A stretch of 27,650 nt of DNA, taken from NCBI GenBank assembly GCA_027489915.1, contig JAIXZB010000119.1:1-27650 (forward strand). Reading direction: 5' to 3'. The first letter of the stretch is position 1. Every line of letters begins with the position of its first letter. A program made the position numbers and the translations under genes. A model generated the notes under the pieces. It was not told the DNA's origin. It saw only the letters and a program-made list of their open reading frames with translations, and did no database searches. Shown here in pieces: positions 17,596 to 25,568 of the stretch. Source of the stretch: Rickettsiales bacterium. Its GTDB lineage: Bacteria > Pseudomonadota > Alphaproteobacteria > Rickettsiales > UBA3002.

Positions 17596-18303
17596 ATGGC
17601 AGAAAATCATGCTCACCCACTTCATCACAAACTCACATTAGGCTTTGCTCTGACCAGCAGCGCATTATCGCTGCTTCCGTATTTATTTACTGGCCTCGGA
17701 ATAGAACCATACTCGACACTTACAAAAGCTGAGCAAGTCATTCATCCCCATAATCAGATTGGTGGTTATGGTATCGCTGGTATAATCAACGAAGGACTTT
17801 CTGGTATACCACTCATTGGACAGTCTATTGCAACTGGCACGTTCTTTCCCTTACTAGCCAGTGGATTTGTGGGTATAGGCGGGGTGCTTATAGCAAACTG
17901 GCTAGAAAAAAAGGTAAGCAAAGAAAATTCATGGCCTAAAATTATTAAATCTTTGTCGCTTTTCACAAGCGCCATGATTGCACTACCTTCATTGTTAACG
18001 GGTTTGAGCACTGGCCTTGCCTTTTTTGGATTAATGATGGGAGACAATGGAACGTTTGCTGGATTTATTCAAAACACCATCGGTGCAATTGGTAATCATT
18101 CTGGCGCTGTAGGCGCTGTGGGCGCTTCTTTACCTCACTTATTATTATGTGGAGCTAGCCTAATTCCTGTAGGCGCTGCCTATTGGCTCGGTGAAAAACA
18201 TACAACAGATAAATCACCCCCCCCATCACCTCATACCAATAATCATTCTCACGGCGGATATGTAGGTGCCAAGCAGCTAATCAACATGCATAAATCCGCA
18301 TAA
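17596..18303 (+). CDS. Unknown multi-pass membrane protein with His-rich ends
   Basis: I do not recognise this 235-residue protein. The N-terminus (MAENHAHPLHHK) has four His in the first 11 residues. Hydrophobic segments lie at about 13-36, 73-102, 115-148 and 170-197, suggesting four or more membrane helices separated by Gly-rich loops. The C-terminal tail is hydrophilic and rich in Pro, Ser and His (SPPPSPHTNNHSHGG). Two His-rich tails flanking a helical bundle suggest binding of a transition metal, but no transporter motif is visible. It starts 2 bases after the SCO-like lipoprotein, so the two are surely cotranscribed. Metal handling is an inference from this pairing. Confidence 0.6.
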   Translation: MAENHAHPLHHKLTLGFALTSSALSLLPYLFTGLGIEPYSTLTKAEQVIHPHNQIGGYGIAGIINEGLSGIPLIGQSIATGTFFPLLASGFVGIGGVLIANWLEKKVSKENSWPKIIKSLSLFTSAMIALPSLLTGLSTGLAFFGLMMGDNGTFAGFIQNTIGAIGNHSGAVGAVGASLPHLLLCGASLIPVGAAYWLGEKHTTDKSPPPSPHTNNHSHGGYVGAKQLINMHKSA

Positions 18304-18307
18304 ATCC

Positions 18308-18335
18308 TTGCTAATATGAGCATGTTTCTTATAGT
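18308..18335 (+). promoter_or_regulatory. Likely parE promoter
   Basis: TTGCTA (18308-18313), a 16-base spacer and TATAGT (18330-18335, five of six consensus bases) lie in the 54-base gap before parE, predicting a start near 18342. A strong Shine-Dalgarno GAGGGA (18350-18355) follows, a few bases before the ATG at 18358. Confidence 0.4.
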
Positions 18336-18357
18336 GCCGTCTTAATAACGAGGGAAT

Positions 18358-20355
18358 ATGAGCGACCTATTTGCTAAATCAACGGCCAAAGTACGTGAAA
18401 AAACGCAAAGCTATTCTGCGCAGGATATCGAGGTTCTAGAAGGGCTTGAGCCCGTTCGCCGCCGGCCAGGTATGTATATCGGTGGCAACGATGAATCAGC
18501 CATGCATCACCTTGTGAATGAAGTGTTCGATAACGCAATGGATGAAGCCGTTGCAGGGCATGCAACGTTTATTGAAGTACAGCTGGAACCAGGAAACACG
18601 CTTATTATACGCGATAATGGACGCGGTATCCCAGTTGATCCTCACCCTAAATACCCCAAAATATCTGCACTTGAGGTAATTTTGACCACCCTGCATGCGG
18701 GCGGTAAATTCAGTGACAAGGTATACCATACAGCAGGCGGATTACATGGTGTGGGTATATCGGTAGTAAATGCGTTGTCAGAACATTTAGAAGTAGAAGT
18801 GATTCGCGATCAGACTATCTACAGGCAAGCATATTCTCGTGGTGTTGCTATTACCAAACTCGAAAAATATGGCCAAATCAAAAACCGCAAGGGCACCAGC
18901 GTAGGCTTCAGGCCAGATGCTGAAATTTTTGGCACTAAAGCCAAATTCCGCCCAGAACGCATATACAAGCTGATTCGCGCCAAAGCATACCTTTTCCGCG
19001 GTGTTGAAATTCGATGGTCATGTAACCCAAGCCTGCTTGAAGGGCTTGCGAATGTTCCCGAACAGGAAATCATTCAATTCCCTGGCGGGTTATCCGACTA
19101 TTTATCACGCGAGCTGGATGGACGCGCTTGTATCACCGAAGCCTTCACGGGCGAGGCTGAACTGGCAGATGGCAAGGGCCGCATTGAATGGGCCATAACA
19201 TGGCCTATGGATGAAGATGATGGGCATGCTAGCCTGTTTTGCAATACCATCCCCACACCCCAAGGCGGAACCCATGAGCAGGGCTATAGAAACGCAATAG
19301 CCAAAGGCATTAAATCCTTTGGCGAAATGGCCAAAAATAAACGCGTAGCAGCTGTCACAGCCGATGATATCATGACAGGTGCCGTGACGGTGGTATCGCT
19401 ATTCATCAAAGACCCACAATTTCAGGGCCAAACCAAAGATAAACTTGTCTCATCAGAAGCCACCAAATTAGTAGAAAACGCAGTGCGCGATCCGTTTGAT
19501 CATTGGCTATCGGGTAATACCGAACTGGGTAATGCGCTTCTCAACCACATGATAAACCGCGCGGAAGAACGCCTGCGTCGAAAACAAGAAAAGAATATTT
19601 CCCGCAAGACCGTAACTACACGACTAAGACTACCGGGAAAATTGGCTGATTGTACCCGTGACATGCCATTGGGCACCGAAATATTTCTAGTCGAAGGGGA
19701 TTCGGCAGGTGGATCTGCCAAACAGGCACGTAACCGCGAAACACAGGCAGTACTCCCCCTGCGTGGAAAAATCCTAAACGTTGCAAGTGCTACATTAGAA
19801 AAAATCCGCGCGAATCAAGAAATTTCTGATATGATTCAAGCGCTCGGGTGCGGAAGCGGCTCACATTTCGCGCCTGATGCGCTGCGCTATGAGAAAATTG
19901 TTATCATGACCGATGCTGATGTGGATGGAGCCCATATTGCCTCACTACTCATGACATTTTTCTACCAAGAAATGCCTGAATTGGTAAAACGTGGCCATTT
20001 GTATTTAGCGCAACCCCCCCTTTTCCGCATAACTGCTGGAACCAAAACTTATTACGCCATGGATGATAAAGAAAAAGAAAAATTAGTCGCAGAATTAGGT
20101 AAAAAGCATCGTGGTAAGCTCGATATCGGGCGCTTTAAGGGGCTGGGTGAAATGACAGCGCCGCAACTGAAAGAGACGACAATGGACCCCAAAAAGCGCA
20201 CGTTGCTGCGGGTAAAAATTGCAGATGATGATATTGAACCGACCATGGAACGTGTGAATCAGCTCATGGGTAAGAAACCAGAACTGCGCTTTCAATTTAT
20301 TCGTGAACAGACTGCTATCGCTGGGGAATCAATTTTTTCACAACTAGACGTATAA
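18358..20355 (+). CDS. parE: DNA topoisomerase IV subunit B (ParE)
   Basis: ATPase subunit of topoisomerase IV, which with ParC decatenates daughter chromosomes. The 665-residue product has the GHKL ATPase domain (VNEVFDNAMDEAVAGHA, DNGRGIPVDPHP, GGLHGVGISVVNALS), the transducer domain, and the TOPRIM domain with EGDSAGGSAKQARNR and the metal-binding DADVDGAHIASLL. ParE is preferred over GyrB because of the YSAQDIEVLEGLEPVRRRPG start, the VLPLRGKILNVASAT wording and the short length (GyrB is usually about 800). The ATG follows a clear GAGGGA. Its stop lies 4 bases from the end of the convergent PstS-like gene; no terminator fits there. Confidence 0.94.
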   Translation: MSDLFAKSTAKVREKTQSYSAQDIEVLEGLEPVRRRPGMYIGGNDESAMHHLVNEVFDNAMDEAVAGHATFIEVQLEPGNTLIIRDNGRGIPVDPHPKYPKISALEVILTTLHAGGKFSDKVYHTAGGLHGVGISVVNALSEHLEVEVIRDQTIYRQAYSRGVAITKLEKYGQIKNRKGTSVGFRPDAEIFGTKAKFRPERIYKLIRAKAYLFRGVEIRWSCNPSLLEGLANVPEQEIIQFPGGLSDYLSRELDGRACITEAFTGEAELADGKGRIEWAITWPMDEDDGHASLFCNTIPTPQGGTHEQGYRNAIAKGIKSFGEMAKNKRVAAVTADDIMTGAVTVVSLFIKDPQFQGQTKDKLVSSEATKLVENAVRDPFDHWLSGNTELGNALLNHMINRAEERLRRKQEKNISRKTVTTRLRLPGKLADCTRDMPLGTEIFLVEGDSAGGSAKQARNRETQAVLPLRGKILNVASATLEKIRANQEISDMIQALGCGSGSHFAPDALRYEKIVIMTDADVDGAHIASLLMTFFYQEMPELVKRGHLYLAQPPLFRITAGTKTYYAMDDKEKEKLVAELGKKHRGKLDIGRFKGLGEMTAPQLKETTMDPKKRTLLRVKIADDDIEPTMERVNQLMGKKPELRFQFIREQTAIAGESIFSQLDV

Positions 20356-20359
20356 ACAG

Positions 20360-21373
20360 CTACTTCATCACGGTCAAATTCTGTGCCGTAAGCTTAATTA
20401 TTTGATGCTCGGCTTTAGGTAGCGGAAGCAACCCCTTCATAATCAGATATCCATTATCCCCAACAGCAGCATCACTGGTAAGCTCTAGCGCAAATTCACG
20501 CAAACCTTGAATATTGTCCACATGATCTTTCTTGATATATGTGAACAAGCTTCTGGCAACTTTATAGTCACCTTTAATAATGGCATCAAAACTTGGTAGA
20601 ACACCATCGACAGGATGCGCTTTAACAACTGCAGCATTCTGTTCAAGAAAACTATACCCAAACACAGCCAAGGCCTCACTGTCGTTTGACAACTTTTGCA
20701 CGAGAAGATTATCGTTTTCTCCCGCTTCAATATACGCCCCATCTTCGCGAATCTGCTGACAGGACAGTTTTCGAATCTCTTCATCGGAGTACTTAGCCAT
20801 ATATTCTGGAAGCGCCTTACATGCCTCAAGCATCACAAGCTCCGCGAATGCATCACGCGTACCAGAAGTGGGAGGTGGACCATACACACGAATAGGAAGA
20901 TCAGGCAGGGCGGCATCAATATCGCGCCAATTATGGTATGGATTGGCAATTAACTTACCACCCCTTGGAACTTCTTTTGCTAGCGCCTTAAAAATACTGA
21001 GGCGAGTAAGAGAGAAATTCCCCCCCTTTATAGATGTTACAAAGACTATGCCGTCATAACCTAATTTCAGCTCAACTATATTTTGAACGCCATTCTTTTT
21101 ACAGTCACCGATTTCAGCAGATTTAATAGGTCGAGATGCATTGGCCATATCGGGAGTACTAAGACTATCTCCTGAACAAAACATTTTTAGTCCACCACCC
21201 GTACCAGTGGCCTCGACGATAGGAGTGCGAAACTCTCCTCGCCTACCAAATTGTTCTGCTGCAGCAGCAACAAACGGAAATACTGTCGATGAACCGACTA
21301 CATGAATAGCTTCACGAGCCATAACATGAAATGGCATGATTACAAAAACCAAAAAATATACAAACAGTCGCAT
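20360..21373 (-). CDS. PstS-type periplasmic phosphate-binding protein
   Basis: Substrate-binding protein of the PstS class, expected to capture phosphate in the periplasm. The 337-residue product has a signal peptide (MRLFVYFLVFVIMPFHVMA, cleavage before REA), then ligand-binding blocks IHVVGSSTVFPFVAAAAEQF, EATGTGGGLKMFCSG and YGPPPTSGTRDAFAEL, matching the GSST and SGTR phosphate contacts of the family. No pstC, pstA, pstB or phoU is adjacent, so it may feed a permease encoded elsewhere or act as a sensor. It lies 34 bases after the unknown gene upstream. A TTGACA abuts that gene's stop and there is no Shine-Dalgarno, so a leaderless message is possible. Confidence 0.85.
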   Translation of the reverse strand: MRLFVYFLVFVIMPFHVMAREAIHVVGSSTVFPFVAAAAEQFGRRGEFRTPIVEATGTGGGLKMFCSGDSLSTPDMANASRPIKSAEIGDCKKNGVQNIVELKLGYDGIVFVTSIKGGNFSLTRLSIFKALAKEVPRGGKLIANPYHNWRDIDAALPDLPIRVYGPPPTSGTRDAFAELVMLEACKALPEYMAKYSDEEIRKLSCQQIREDGAYIEAGENDNLLVQKLSNDSEALAVFGYSFLEQNAAVVKAHPVDGVLPSFDAIIKGDYKVARSLFTYIKKDHVDNIQGLREFALELTSDAAVGDNGYLIMKGLLPLPKAEHQIIKLTAQNLTVMK

Positions 21374-21379
21374 GTAGCG

Positions 21380-21407
21380 ACGATAGGACGATTAAAAAAA
21401 ATGTCAA
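21380..21407 (-). promoter_or_regulatory. Possible promoter for the PstS-like gene
   Basis: On the minus strand a perfect TTGACA (21407-21402) directly follows the TAA of the upstream gene; 16 bases later comes TATCGT (21385-21380, four of six consensus). The predicted start site falls on or next to the ATG at 21373. I see no duplicated Pho box. Confidence 0.3.
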
Positions 21408-22049
21408 TTAAGCACGTGGTTCATTCAATAAACGTTCAATTTCTTCTTGGGTTAACCCAGCTTGTTCAACAGCTGTAGATTCTGGAATATCTTCTACATT
21501 TTCTACTACCTGTACCGCCTCAACAGTTGAAGCAGTAGGTTTCTTATTATACTGGCGATCCACATCTCTCTGCACCACAAGAGACTGATTTCCCTCAACA
21601 TCGCCAGACATTGTCGCTAAAATAACAGAAGCATCTATCGTACTAGCATGCACTTTTTTATGATCATGCAGTGAAGTAAACAATAAAGGTTTAAAAATTT
21701 TATCCTCTTGCTCCGCACGCACGGCTATTGGTTCAAACGGCTTATTTTTTGTACTGATGGAATCTGGTCTTAGAAAAACCGTAGGCTGCAAGTGATGTGG
21801 CATTAGCCTATCGCCCGATACCGAGTTCTGACTCATCGGCAAATCCCGTAATATGCGATGAGGCACTTTTACACCGCTTATTTTCATTGCCATAAGGGCA
21901 TTTTCGGCAATAACAGCTATATACTCACGGGAATTCACATATACTCGGTAGCGCACCTTATCGCTATGCGAGACAGATTTACGTTTTAGCGCAACGGGCT
22001 TAAGTGCTTCAATGCCTTTTTGATCATCACTCATAGCTACATTCGCCAT
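21408..22049 (-). CDS. Unknown protein with C-terminal FliM-like LTQEEIERLL peptide
   Basis: Not recognised. The 213-residue product (or 208 from a second ATG at 22034) has a basic N-terminus, a short folded-looking segment at about 32-70 (KVRYRVYVNSREYIAVIAEN, then ALMAMKISGVKVPHRILRDL), and a long low-complexity, probably disordered region. It ends with LTQEEIERLLNEPRA (199-213). That ending resembles the LSQEEIDALL peptide at the N-terminus of FliM that docks CheY-P, but here it is at the opposite end and the protein has no FliM domain. No signal peptide or membrane helix is seen. It lies 9 bases after the PAS_5 gene, so joint expression is likely. Confidence 0.55.
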   Translation of the reverse strand: MANVAMSDDQKGIEALKPVALKRKSVSHSDKVRYRVYVNSREYIAVIAENALMAMKISGVKVPHRILRDLPMSQNSVSGDRLMPHHLQPTVFLRPDSISTKNKPFEPIAVRAEQEDKIFKPLLFTSLHDHKKVHASTIDASVILATMSGDVEGNQSLVVQRDVDRQYNKKPTASTVEAVQVVENVEDIPESTAVEQAGLTQEEIERLLNEPRA

Positions 22050-22058
22050 AATTTTGCA

Positions 22059-22508
22059 CTAGTATGCCTTCCATTTCATACCGCCTAAAACATAGTCAGC
22101 TGAGCCATCCGACTTCTTTGTCAAAGGCAATAAGCATGACCTGTATTTCACAAGCAGACCTGCAGGATTGGTAAAGCTGTTATCTTCAATCAAAGGCTCT
22201 TTCATACGCACAACCGTATCAAAGCTAACAAGTAAAGGCTTTGGATGAGGATAAATAAGTGCCTCGCATATATTCTTACCCGTCCAATCATCCCCATATG
22301 CTTCAACCAGTGACTTACCAAGAGTCAGGTATTCATATGGCGACGATGGATTTCCAGTAACCTGAACTAAAAAACATGAATCCCAAATATCGTTCAACTC
22401 CTCTGGATTTATAGCCGATTCCAGAGGCAGCCCTGATGCAGGCTTAATGGAACGCCAGTACGATAAAAGACGTTCGTTAATACGTGACGCGTTACCAGAG
22501 ATGCTCAT
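22059..22508 (-). CDS. PAS_5-type (single PAS domain) protein
   Basis: A 149-residue stand-alone PAS-like protein of the kind called PAS_5, found mainly in alphaproteobacteria. Matching blocks are LLSYWRSIKPASGLPLESAI near the N-terminus, then DIWDSCFLVQV, YEYLTLGKSLVEAYGDDWTG and the closing LLPLTKKSDGSADYVLGGM. There is no output domain, so it would signal by binding a partner or is a structural remnant; its ligand is unknown. A modest AGGT lies upstream of the ATG at 22508, 22 bases after folC. The family match is from memory of its typical wording and could be checked by profile search. Confidence 0.75.
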   Translation of the reverse strand: MSISGNASRINERLLSYWRSIKPASGLPLESAINPEELNDIWDSCFLVQVTGNPSSPYEYLTLGKSLVEAYGDDWTGKNICEALIYPHPKPLLVSFDTVVRMKEPLIEDNSFTNPAGLLVKYRSCLLPLTKKSDGSADYVLGGMKWKAY

Positions 22509-22530
22509 ACATTACCTACATAAAACACAA

Positions 22531-23793
22531 TTATGCATGATTTTGCAGCACTTTACCAGCCAGATAAAGTGAACCGCATATCAAAATACGCTCTAAGGGC
22601 AAAACTGATGCATCCTTGTGCCACTCTATCGCAGCTTCAAGAGAGTTAGATGCATGAACACGACTAAAGCCCATACCACGCGCTATCTCTGCAAGCATCT
22701 CTGGTAATGCAGCATCGGGCTCACCTTCAATAGCAAGCGTTGCTATGGGATAATCAGCCAATCGAAAATCTTCTAAAAATCCGGCTACATCCTTACGCGC
22801 CATCATCCCTAATATGATTGCACTTGCTCCTTTTTGGTTAGAGAGCCACGATGAAAGCATTCTTCCAGCAGAAGCGTTATGTCCTCCATCCAGCCATAGT
22901 TCTGTTGTCCCTAATGTACCCAAAACTAGACCCTTGGTTATGCGCTGAAGCCGCGCAGGCCAGCGCACGTTTTTAAGCATGGGCTCTAAAGGCAGGATGT
23001 GTATATTTAGCATTTCACATGCCATGCGAAACGCCACAATGGCCGAACCTAGGTTCACGGCCTGATGGCCTCCTTCTAATGAAAGTGCATCAGCAAGCAT
23101 AGAATTGCGTTCAGTCAATATGCACGAGCATTGCAGTGAGTCTGCACGAAATGAAATCATAGCCCTTGCTTCTTCTGCTTGCTCTGAAACAACAACAGGA
23201 ACCCCCTGCTTTACAATACCGGCCTTTTCTGCAGCTATCGCAGAAATTGAGTCGCCAAGAAATTCGGTGTGATCAATATCGACGGGTGTGATAACGCAGA
23301 GTAATGGCCGTTCTATTACATTAGTAGCATCCAGCCTCCCGCCTAACCCAACTTCGAGAAGAAGAACATCTGCTGGTATTTCAGAAAAACATACAAAAGC
23401 CGCAATGGTTGTGGCTTCAAAAAAAGTAAGAGGAATATCTGCACCAGCGGCAGCCATAACTCTCTCAAGAGCATTAAGTAATATTACGCTGGATACATTC
23501 TGCCCCGCAAGGTAAATGCGCTCATGAAAACAGACTAAGTGTGGAGAGGTGTATGCATGTACTTTTTTTCCGTGCCCTTCAAATAGCGTCCGCAAAATAG
23601 CAACGTGTGAGCCCTTACCGTTGGTTCCTGCAATATGAATCGTTGGTGGCAGCTTTAGATGGGGATTATCAAGCCTTTCAAGGCAGGCGATAACCCTTTC
23701 CAAATCCATAGTAATCATGGGGAGATCTGGATGCTTATGCAATTTCTGCAAAAGCGCTGTCAACGTTACTTCCGTGCTATCCATATACAGCAT
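22531..23793 (-). CDS. folC: Folylpolyglutamate synthase / dihydrofolate synthase FolC
   Basis: Adds glutamate to dihydropteroate (making dihydrofolate) and further glutamates to folates. The 420-residue Mur-ligase-type enzyme has the ATP-binding IHIAGTNGKGSHVAIL (loop 55-62), YTSPHLVCFHERIYL, LLEVGLGGRLDATNVI and PVDIDHTEFLGDSISAIAAE, and in the C-terminal domain RWPARLQRI and WLDGGHNASAGRML. Length is normal. Two starts three codons apart (23793 and 23784) both overlap folKP, by 17 or 8 bases, so the pair is translationally coupled. Confidence 0.96.
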   Translation of the reverse strand: MLYMDSTEVTLTALLQKLHKHPDLPMITMDLERVIACLERLDNPHLKLPPTIHIAGTNGKGSHVAILRTLFEGHGKKVHAYTSPHLVCFHERIYLAGQNVSSVILLNALERVMAAAGADIPLTFFEATTIAAFVCFSEIPADVLLLEVGLGGRLDATNVIERPLLCVITPVDIDHTEFLGDSISAIAAEKAGIVKQGVPVVVSEQAEEARAMISFRADSLQCSCILTERNSMLADALSLEGGHQAVNLGSAIVAFRMACEMLNIHILPLEPMLKNVRWPARLQRITKGLVLGTLGTTELWLDGGHNASAGRMLSSWLSNQKGASAIILGMMARKDVAGFLEDFRLADYPIATLAIEGEPDAALPEMLAEIARGMGFSRVHASNSLEAAIEWHKDASVLPLERILICGSLYLAGKVLQNHA

Positions 23794-25069
23794 CTCTCAT
23801 GAGCGCATGCGCCATAACATCATGCACGCGAATATAAGCAATACCTGCGTCCATGAGCTGCGCAGAATGTGCGCACGTTATGAGATCACGATGCAACATC
23901 TCGGTAGCACCAAGAAGCTTTTGATATGACTTGCGTGAATGACCATAAAGCCAGTTAATATCTGGAAACACATCAGTTAAGCGATGCGCATTATGTATAA
24001 GCATAAGCGATTGATGCGCATTTTTGCCAAAACCAATGCCCGGATCGAGGATAATACGTTCTCTTGCAATACCCACAGCAGTAAGGCGATTAACCGATGC
24101 ATGTGCCCAGGCAATTATTTCTGAAACAGCATCGCTTTGTGCTGACAAAGTTATATCTGGACGCGCAGGTACACCCAATGAATGCATAGCAACAACAGTG
24201 GCGCCTGAATCCGCAACAGCTGCAAGCATTTCATTTTGAGTAAATCCTGTAACATCATTTACCCAATCCACCTTATAACCAAGCGCAGCCAGTGCCGTTT
24301 TTAGATGGTATGTGTCAACACTCAGTTTCCACACTCTTGAAGAGTAATGGGAGCGAATAGAATCCAGCACAGGCCGCAGCCTAGACCACTCTTCGCTTTG
24401 CGTAAGAGGAGTAGCAGTTGGCCTTGTGGACTCTGCGCCAATGTCAATCACATCTGCGCCCTGATGCACCAAATCATGGATGCGTTGCATGGCTTTTTCC
24501 GTAGTATCGTATTCTCCCCCATCGGAAAAAGAATCGGGAGTGACATTCACAATACCTACAAGTTGTGTGCGAGGCGCAGAATATAGAGATAATGCGCTAT
24601 CCTGAGGAAGCGCAGCAAGCCAATGCGCAAGTGTCTTTTGATGAAGCATAATATCAGGCGCTATGTCAGCTAAAGGGCGCATCACAAAGCTACGTTCAAT
24701 CATACGTGGATGAGGTAGCTTTAATGTGTCTTCTTCTAAGGAAACGCCCTGATATAACAATATATCACAATCTATTTCGCGAGGCCCCCAATGCCCCCTC
24801 TCCTGCCTTCCTAAATGCGCCTCACACTGCTTCATCACATCCAGAAGTGCATGAGGGCTAATAAGCGTCTCAAGTGCTATTACCTGATTAAGAAAAGCGA
24901 TATCCCAACTTGCAGGAGCATTATCTGGTAATAAAGCGGGGGTTTCATAGACCGGGGAGCAACGAAGCAGCGTAATAGAGCGGTGTGAGCTTAGATAGCG
25001 AGTAGCTGCGCTAAGATAATGCGCCCTGTTTCCAATATTGCTACCAAGCCCTATGTAGCACAACGCCAT
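23777..25069 (-). CDS. folKP: FolK-FolP fusion: HPPK / dihydropteroate synthase
   Basis: One polypeptide for two consecutive folate steps: pyrophosphorylation of 6-hydroxymethyl-dihydropterin (FolK) and its condensation with p-aminobenzoate (FolP). Of 430 residues, 1 to about 155 are HPPK: YIGLGSNIGNR, the signature GHWGPREIDCDILLY with metal-binding D100 and D102, and LPHPRMIERSFVMRPL. About 168-430 are DHPS: LVGIVNVTPDSFSDGGEYD, GADVIDIGAESTRPTATP, WVNDVTGF, ILDPGIGFGK, GHSRKSYQKLLG and IRVHDVMAH. There is no stop or frameshift at the junction. It starts 1 base after folB and runs into folC. FolK-FolP fusions are known in some bacteria and in eukaryotes. Confidence 0.96.
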   Translation of the reverse strand: MALCYIGLGSNIGNRAHYLSAATRYLSSHRSITLLRCSPVYETPALLPDNAPASWDIAFLNQVIALETLISPHALLDVMKQCEAHLGRQERGHWGPREIDCDILLYQGVSLEEDTLKLPHPRMIERSFVMRPLADIAPDIMLHQKTLAHWLAALPQDSALSLYSAPRTQLVGIVNVTPDSFSDGGEYDTTEKAMQRIHDLVHQGADVIDIGAESTRPTATPLTQSEEWSRLRPVLDSIRSHYSSRVWKLSVDTYHLKTALAALGYKVDWVNDVTGFTQNEMLAAVADSGATVVAMHSLGVPARPDITLSAQSDAVSEIIAWAHASVNRLTAVGIARERIILDPGIGFGKNAHQSLMLIHNAHRLTDVFPDINWLYGHSRKSYQKLLGATEMLHRDLITCAHSAQLMDAGIAYIRVHDVMAHALMRDAVYG

Positions 25070-25070
25070 A

Positions 25071-25481
25071 TTATTTTACAAAAACACACGTGGCATCTGC
25101 GGGTAAGTCACTGGTGACAAAACCAGCACCTCCCATCAAATGCGGCACAGGGGGCGCTGCTTTGGTTAATGACAGCCAAATCCGCACTTCTTTATTGCCC
25201 GTGGCATCAACATATGCCCTCACATGCTTGAGTAAATGCGATGCCATATACTCTATCAAACGAAATTCGGCAGTCTCGACCAGCTTATGTATCCCGTTAC
25301 ACAAGCCGTCATAATCAATAAAGGACCCATTGTCGTTATCAACGCAATCAGGTGCAGTAGGAAAAAACAAACGAATATCAACATCCACAGGCTGAGGTTT
25401 ACGGCGTTCTGGTGCCTCCCATCCCATATGAACAGCAAGCTGCAGGCGATTAATTGCAAAACAATAAGGATAATGAGCCAT
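25071..25481 (-). CDS. folB: Dihydroneopterin aldolase FolB
   Basis: Converts 7,8-dihydroneopterin to 6-hydroxymethyl-dihydropterin, the substrate of FolK encoded next. From the ATG at 25481 the product is 136 residues, near family size (about 120). It shows AINRLQLAVHMGWEAPERRK with PQPVDVDIRLFF, FIDYDGLCNGIHKLVE and EFRLIEYMASHL; the Glu in PERR and the Glu in LIEY match the conserved active-site positions. The frame can be extended to a TTG at 25550, but that TTG lies within promoter-like sequence upstream of the favoured -35. The sequence is more diverged than its neighbours, but the context is decisive. Confidence 0.85.
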   Translation of the reverse strand: MAHYPYCFAINRLQLAVHMGWEAPERRKPQPVDVDIRLFFPTAPDCVDNDNGSFIDYDGLCNGIHKLVETAEFRLIEYMASHLLKHVRAYVDATGNKEVRIWLSLTKAAPPVPHLMGGAGFVTSDLPADATCVFVK

Positions 25482-25502
25482 TTTTAAGATGCAGCTTTCA
25501 TG

Positions 25503-25531
25503 ATTATTCACTACGACACAGGCTATGGCAA
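25503..25531 (-). promoter_or_regulatory. Likely promoter of the folB-folKP-folC operon
   Basis: On the minus strand TTGCCA (25531-25526), a 17-base spacer and AATAAT (25508-25503) each match five of six sigma-70 consensus bases. The predicted start is near 25497, about 15 bases before the folB ATG at 25481. A second perfect TTGACA lies further upstream (25550-25545) with only a poor -10 (CATAGC). This placement supports the ATG over the upstream TTG start. Confidence 0.45.
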
Positions 25532-25568
25532 CACCGCTGCCATTTGTCAATGATTAGGCTGGCCATTT

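Noticed and set aside
18358..20355. gyrB instead of parE
   Set aside because: The length and the wording around the N-terminus and TOPRIM domain fit ParE better.
25482..25550. TTG start adding 23 residues to FolB
   Set aside because: It overlaps promoter-like sequence and exceeds the usual FolB length; the added residues do not resemble the family.
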